Assembly (NCBI RefSeq): GCF_028476545.1
Contig: NW_026731780.1
Coordinates: 427,001-491,000 of the forward strand
Source: Physella acuta
Lineage: Eukaryota; Mollusca; Gastropoda; Physidae
DNA: 64,000 bases
Reading direction: 5' to 3'
How positions within the stretch are numbered: position 1 is the first letter of the stretch; every line of letters begins with the position of its first letter. The notes below the pieces were generated by a model that had not been told where the DNA came from, did no database searches, and saw only the letters and a list, made by a program, of their open reading frames with translations. A program made the translations under genes and the position numbers. Positions 58,206-64,000 of this stretch are shown here, one piece after another.

Positions 58206-59045
58206 TTTGAGCTTTACTAATGGTTGCAGCAAGTTTAAAAATACAAAACAACGCTGTTAAGGTATTTTTCGGCAAGCAATATTTATGAATAGACAAGCAA
58301 TTATAAGCTACTTCATTAACTTTCTTGTAAAATTACCGATCTTCTGTTTTTAAATTATTATTTAAGCTGTCGTAACGGGAGGCAATTATGTACTCCTCGT
58401 TCAGGTAGATCATTAATTTAACCTGCCTGAGTACAGGTGAGCCGCCATTACCTTTGTAATTATATTTTCTTTATCTTCAGAGAATGAGGCTAAAAAATGT
58501 AAACTCTGCACAAATTTAAGGCGTTAATCCACGCTTTGACGCAGTTCTGTTTTTTTTTAAACATGAGTAGTGGCCCCTTCAGGATTATCCAAACTTGATG
58601 GAAAACTGATGCTAGCAGTGAAGTTCCCTCCCCTCCCCTAACCACCCTTCCACTCCCACACAACCCCCCTTCCCCGCCCCTCACACCCTCACACGTGGCG
58701 ATTCATTGGTTCCCATTCATTAAGGGGTTTTCTTGTTAATGTTGGGGTAAAGATTTAAAAAAAAAAATGCTTTAATCTTTATCTTCTACACAAAGTCACG
58801 GCTAAGTAAACCAAGATGGCGTCAACATGCCCTAAGTGTGGTTAGCACAACCCAGTTTCAGTGTGGAGTTTAAGCTTAGCCGCAGCGTAAATATAATTGT
58901 AAACAGAGCTCAACCATGGACACCATCGCAAATAGTCTACAGCTTCATCATAACTATAAGTAGAAACAAAGCGACATTAAAAAATATTACAAGCAAAGCT
59001 ACGTTATAAATATTACTGTAAACGCATTTAAATAGTAAAATACCC
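58206..59045. other. Non-coding stretch
   Basis: No gene. C-rich patch near 58625-58690. Confidence 0.5.
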
Positions 59046-59262
59046 CTTCGAACCTGAAGGTCCTTGGAGTAGATGAAGTAGAGTTCACCTGTTTCGGTGA
59101 CCTCGTTGTATAAAGGAATAGTGTGGTAAGTACTACGCCCAGAAACGAATACTTTCCCTAACGTGAGTCAGGTACCAATCAGAGCTGGGTGGACTCTACA
59201 GAAACGAACTCAAGATTCGAACTTGAGACTTTCGGGTTAGCAGCCCTACGCTCTACCATCTG
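59046..59262 (-). mobile_element. SINE-A, near full length
   Basis: 3' end 'ttcgaacctgaaggtcc', body 'agtagagttcacctgtttc', 'cagagctgggtggactc', head 'ttagcagccctacgctctacc' on the + strand. Confidence 0.82.
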
Positions 59263-59349
59263 CATATGCCGTCCACCAGTGTAAACTGAGATTGAACACA
59301 AATATAAATTTAAAAAACAGTTCTTGAAGACAGCAAACCATAACTACAG

Positions 59350-59512
<163 letters not shown>

Positions 59513-59835
59513 GAGTTCCAGAAATGAATCCATGAATGCTTTCCAGTGTTTCAAATAACAGCCGTGTTTGAATATTGGTTGAAACAGAATCTATAAGAGA
59601 GCCACATACCACATCTCCATAATTCCACTGTAAAGGCCAGTTAGAAATGGTATCCTCGCTTTAACTCAAGTGAAAATCCCATGACACACCAAACATATAC
59701 ATGAAATGCGGCCAATACACCAAACGGACATACAACAAGGAGCTAATACACCACATAGACATGCGACCATATGATGTAGACGATCATTAAAACTGACAGC
59801 ATTGGCCTCACTGAAACTGATGCTTTGGGCAACCA

Positions 59836-59935
59836 TTTTCTTCTTCTTCGCTGTTGGTTGTAAATATTGTAAACAATACTCTCCATCGCCATAAGGTTTA
59901 CATCACGACATATTATACACAGTATGGCCCGTTGA
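59836..59935 (-). repeat. SINE-B tail fragment
   Basis: ttcttcttcttcgctg with a following region like the 57.5-kb copy's 3' part. Confidence 0.45.
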
Positions 59936-59943
59936 TAATACTG

Positions 59944-60178
59944 TTTGTGTCCATCCACTATTTGTGTCCATCCACTATTTGTCTCCATCCACTATTTGTG
60001 TCCATCCACTATTTATATCCATCCACAATTTTTATCCATCCTCAATTTGTATCCATCCTCTATTTGTATCCATCCATTAAATGTGTCCATCCACTATTTG
60101 TATCCATCCACTATTTGTATCCATCCACTGTATCCATCCACTATTTGTGCCCATCCACTGAATATGTCCATCCCATGA
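59944..60178. repeat. 17-bp minisatellite, about 14 copies
   Basis: Unit ctatttgtatccatcca with variants (tgtgtcc, aatttttatcc). Confidence 0.93.
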
Positions 60179-61479
60179 AACTGATAATCGAGACAGACAG
60201 AACTGCAAGGCGAACAACAAAGGCCGGTAATTACTATTGATGAACGCGTTAATAAGCTTATCAACTTATACGCTGTTCTCCCCTTATTTATAATGAGACT
60301 TGGAACGGGGTTTTGTTTTACACCATTAGCTAGATCTAGGTCCGGTGTGAATTGAGAAAAAAATTGTTGCCTATGTGGACTAAAATATTCGATACTAGAC
60401 GTGTGTTTTTGTTTTTATGTTGGTTTGTGTGTGTAGTTCATGTACAAATTAACGAAACTAAAAATGATTATGTAATCGACGATTAGAAATATTTCCCTCA
60501 AACTCATCAGTGCATGTGTTCTTTATCACAGTAGGTTAATAATTCATAATTAAAATCATTTGCTGTAATTATAAATAAAACACGTAATATAGATTATAAA
60601 TTCATTTTTTTTTCTTTTTATAGAAAACCGTTTTTGATGTAATTAATTGACATTAATGTACTATATATATATGTAATCTCAATCATCCACACGGTAGGGG
60701 AAGAAAGTTATTGGATAAATATTCAAAGCTTATTTTATAGATAACTCGACTAGTAAATTAATCCGCTGTATTCGGTATCTCGTTTTATCTAACACCCCGC
60801 ACCCTCTACCCTATCCATTTAACATGTTCTTTAACTATACAACAAGTTTTACCAATACATTTTTAGTAATCATTCAGTATTCAACACATCCTCTTCTTCC
60901 TATACTTACTGAAATATATTATCAAAATAAACATAAGCATTTATTTATAAAATTGTTGGTATGTACAAAATTAATTGTAAATCTAAAATGTTTGATATTT
61001 TACTTTTCTATGCTATACATCCACTCCTTCCTTCTTTCATTCCTCATCTCACAAAATATGTTCCTTCCACAGCAGACCAGACGATAGAAACTAATTTTCA
61101 CCCTAACCGTCCCCAAGACCTTTCCCCCGTGTAGAAACATGACAGAGATTCACCCGATAACGCCAGAGCTCATTTGATACCTCCCTAATCCCCTCCATCC
61201 ATCCGTCCCATCTCCTTTCAATCATTTCAGCGCTCACGCTGGCCTCGGTGCACGTGCATTGTTTACTTGGTGTCGTTGGTGGTGACGTCACGTGCACGAG
61301 AGAGACTGACGAGTCGGTTCGTGGAAGTGGAAGATGGGAGGGGTGGATGAGGGAGGGAGTGGGTGGGGATGGTTTGGACAGATGATTGGGGGGGGGTGTC
61401 TGTTTGGTTGAGTTTAGATACACTCGCAGACCATCACATACTAGAGTTTTTTTTACGTCGTAGCAATTCATCATTTACT
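60179..61479. other. Non-coding stretch
   Basis: No gene. 61240-61340 has a short CpG-rich patch with gtgacgtcac at 61283, a CRE-like palindrome. Confidence 0.45.
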
Positions 61480-61870
61480 ACTCCAAGACACCAATTCACA
61501 ACACCTCATCACCGCTACACAGCACTACACACCACCACTCCACAACACCATTTAACAACATCAATCCAAAACAACACTCCACAAGACTACTCCAAAATAA
61601 CTCCCAACAACACAACTTCACAACACCCACCACTCCACAACACCAAACGACAACACAAACCTACAACACCATTTAACAACACCACTCCACAACACCATTT
61701 AACAACATCACTCCAAAACACCACTCCACAAGACTACTCCTAATAACTCTCAACAACACAACTTCACAACACCCACCACTCCACAACACCAAACGACAAC
61801 ACAAACCTACAACACCATTTAACAACATCACTCCAAAACACCACTCCACAAGACTACTCCAAAATACTCC
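61480..61870. repeat. CA/AC-rich repeat with 120-147-bp higher-order period
   Basis: Short 'ccactccacaacacc' type units form longer blocks. 'acaagactac' recurs at 61581, 61728 and 61848. Confidence 0.88.
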
Positions 61871-61973
61871 TTTTATATCAAAACATTACACGACATCACA
61901 AAGGCACACCTTCACTTCAAAGCCATCACGCATCGGTTATAACACAATTTACCAATACACTAAACGATCAATA

Positions 61974-62080
<107 letters not shown>

Positions 62081-62244
62081 TTTTATACACAAGCATAACA
62101 CAAAAAAGAAAAATATTGATATTTTGTTGGCCAAAGACTGATGCAAGCTTTCATGTCTGTACGTTTTTTAATACATGGCAATAAAACCTCGCTCTTGTTT
62201 GTGTGTCTCATCCTTTTGTTTGCCATTCAGGCTGGGCATACATG

Positions 62245-62645
62245 CACATCACACAGCAGACATTTCCCTCCCCCCCTCCCCCTCCCACATAGCAGACATT
62301 CTACCCCTCCACCACTCACCCCCTCACACACACAGTAGACATTTCCCTCCCTCCCCCTCCCACATAGCAGACATTCCACCCCCCAGCCCCCCCACACACA
62401 GCAGAGATTCCCGTCCCTCCCCCCTCCCACATAGCAGACATTCCACCCCAACCCCCCCCCCACACACACAAACAGCAGACATTCTCGTCCCTACCCCCCT
62501 CCCACACAGCAGACATTCCCGTCCCTCCCCCTCCCACATAGCAGACATTCCACCCCCCCCCCACACACACAGCAGACATTTTCCTCCCTCCCCCTCCCAC
62601 ATAGCAGACATTCCACCCCCCCCCCTCACCCCCTCACACACACAC
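62245..62645. repeat. C-rich minisatellite
   Basis: 'cacatagcagacattccacc' and 'cacagcagacatttccctcc' alternate with C runs. All frames are artefacts of the repeat. Confidence 0.9.
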
Positions 62646-63720
62646 ATCATCAGGAACCGATGCTCTTGTATTGGCCACAACTTCCCAGCGTCAGAACCTC
62701 CTCGACAAGGATCCCACCACACCACAATGCTCCCTGATGTGCCGATTGCTTATTTTAATTAAACTCCAAAAAAAAAACCTCCCCCTAAACCACGTCTTGA
62801 ATCTACCTCAGGCCGATCAACCTCCATCTTGCCTCGGTTTCATTTCTGCGCGTGCTAGTGAAACATGCAAGTTTACAAAACGGAAAACATTCCGGATCGA
62901 GAAGAAAAACTGTTTCCGGTGTCTGATGCGCAGGTTTTTCTTATTGCCATAGACGGGGAAATGTCGTTAGAGGGCGCTCTCGATCATATGACGTATTCGT
63001 TGAACTCTTGTCAAGTGTAGCTAGCTTTTTTTTGCACGAGCTGTTTCTTGCACGGATACATTTCTTGCACTGATACATTTCTTGCACACACGCTATCTTT
63101 CATACAAATCATATAACACAAGTTAAAAAAAATTGCAGATGTAAATCGCCTTACAGAAGTAAAAATTCTTACACAACTGATACTGTCAGTTCATGATCAA
63201 GCTAGCAGTGAAGAAGTGTACAATGGTCACCAACTTTTCATTCTTTTAAACATAAAAGAACTTTTTTCTGAAATGTGCATTTAAGCCCCCCCCCCCAGGT
63301 ACCTGCCTACTTTCATCTTATTACTTCAGTTAAAATTACTACAAACGATTACCCCTTCTACAAACGCCTACCATCAATTACATCCCTTATATCTTCCTAA
63401 CATCTATTACCTCCCTTGTAACTGTCTATGATCAGTTATCTCTCCTACATCGTCTGTCATCAGTTACCGCCCCTACAACATCTTCCAATACATCTATTAT
63501 CTACACCAATTTCCTTATGACCTATGACCTCCCTTACATTTTTGGCACCAATTACATCCCATCTTCCTGCCATCTATTACGCCTTCTACACCTCCCAGCC
63601 GTTTATACCATCTCATCTATTACATCTCCCTACATCTCTCTGCCATCTTTAACATTCCTTAAACCTTCCTGTATACCTACTTGTCATGTTTTACCTCTCT
63701 TAGATTTCCTAGCATCTCTT
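62646..63720. other. Non-coding stretch grading into pyrimidine-rich repeat
   Basis: 62790-63010 is non-repetitive with some CpG, but no frame is convincing. Three 'tttcttgcac' units occur near 63041-63088. From about 63340 degenerate 'tattacctccc' units foreshadow the terminal array. Confidence 0.5.
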
Positions 63721-63721
63721 T

Positions 63722-64000
63722 ACATCTCCCTACCAGCTATTACCTCCCCTATATCCCCTACCAGCTATTACCTCCCCTATATCCCCTACCAGCTATTACC
63801 TCCCATATATCCCCTACCATTTATTACCACTCCAATATACCCTACCAGCTATTACCTCTCCTATATCCCCTACCAGCTATTACCTCCCCTATATCCCCTA
63901 CCAGCTATTACCTCCCCTATATCCCCTACCAGCTATTACCTCCCCTATATCCCCTACCATCTATTACCACCCCTATATACCCTACCAGCTATTACCTCCC
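63722..64000. repeat. 28-bp minisatellite running off the window
   Basis: Unit taccagctattacctcccct plus atatcccc, about 10 copies, cut by the window end. Confidence 0.95.

Overview
The window looks like intergenic DNA from an invertebrate animal genome. I favour a mollusc, probably a gastropod, because of tRNA-headed SINEs, several hAT-type miniature transposons, frequent 'gggagacaac'-type motifs and very dense minisatellites. That assignment is inference from sequence style, not a database match. I find no convincing multi-exon gene, no rRNA, no intact transposase or reverse transcriptase, and no bacterial feature. Almost all long open frames are simple tandem repeats that happen to lack stops, often in several frames or on both strands.

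Layout. 0-5 kb: 17-bp, ~105-bp, ~20-bp and 17-bp minisatellites and a hAT MITE (3654-3931, exact 8-bp target duplication). 5-10 kb: a CRE-like cluster, a tandem duplication interrupted by SINE-A with its empty site still present beside it, tRNA-like pairs, and 24-bp and 52-bp arrays. 10-17.4 kb: a possible promoter (CCAAT plus NRF1-type palindrome) with a small ORF, then 19/28-bp, 11-bp and a 3.9-kb 28/29-bp array with higher-order structure. 17.9-22.6 kb: a large, diverged inverted repeat enclosing a nested element with perfect 35-bp terminal repeats, MITEs and SINE fragments. 22.9-23.2 kb: a perfect 79-bp-arm hairpin flanked by a 13-bp direct repeat. 24.2-29.6 kb: a 51-bp repeat, then a 23-bp minisatellite split by a 2.26-kb non-autonomous hAT element with an exact 8-bp duplication. 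30-34 kb: SINE-A and SINE-B copies and a ~62-bp array. 34.4-39.1 kb: a foldback-like element with ~835-bp near-identical inverted arms built mainly of 16-bp repeats, sitting inside a 22-bp array. 39-43 kb: a ~34-38-bp array, a CpG-rich coding-like fragment, an E-box-bearing 23-bp repeat and a 19-bp array. 43.6-47 kb: two further MITEs, then long (TA)n tracts, one carrying a hAT MITE. 48-56 kb: SINE-A, 26-bp, 42-bp and 37-bp arrays, a hAT MITE with exact 8-bp duplication, and candidate regulatory DNA (DR1-type nuclear-receptor sites, X-box/YY1). 56-64 kb: SINE-B copies, a degenerate relative of the foldback arm repeats, microsatellites and further minisatellites to the window edge.

The main biological content is mobile: small non-autonomous elements that depend on enzymes encoded elsewhere and that repeatedly lie inside minisatellite or microsatellite DNA. 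The strongest unexplained structure is the 34.8-38.2 kb foldback-like element. Next are the 17.9-22.6 kb inverted repeat and the 23-kb perfect hairpin. The regulatory calls are motif-based and modest.
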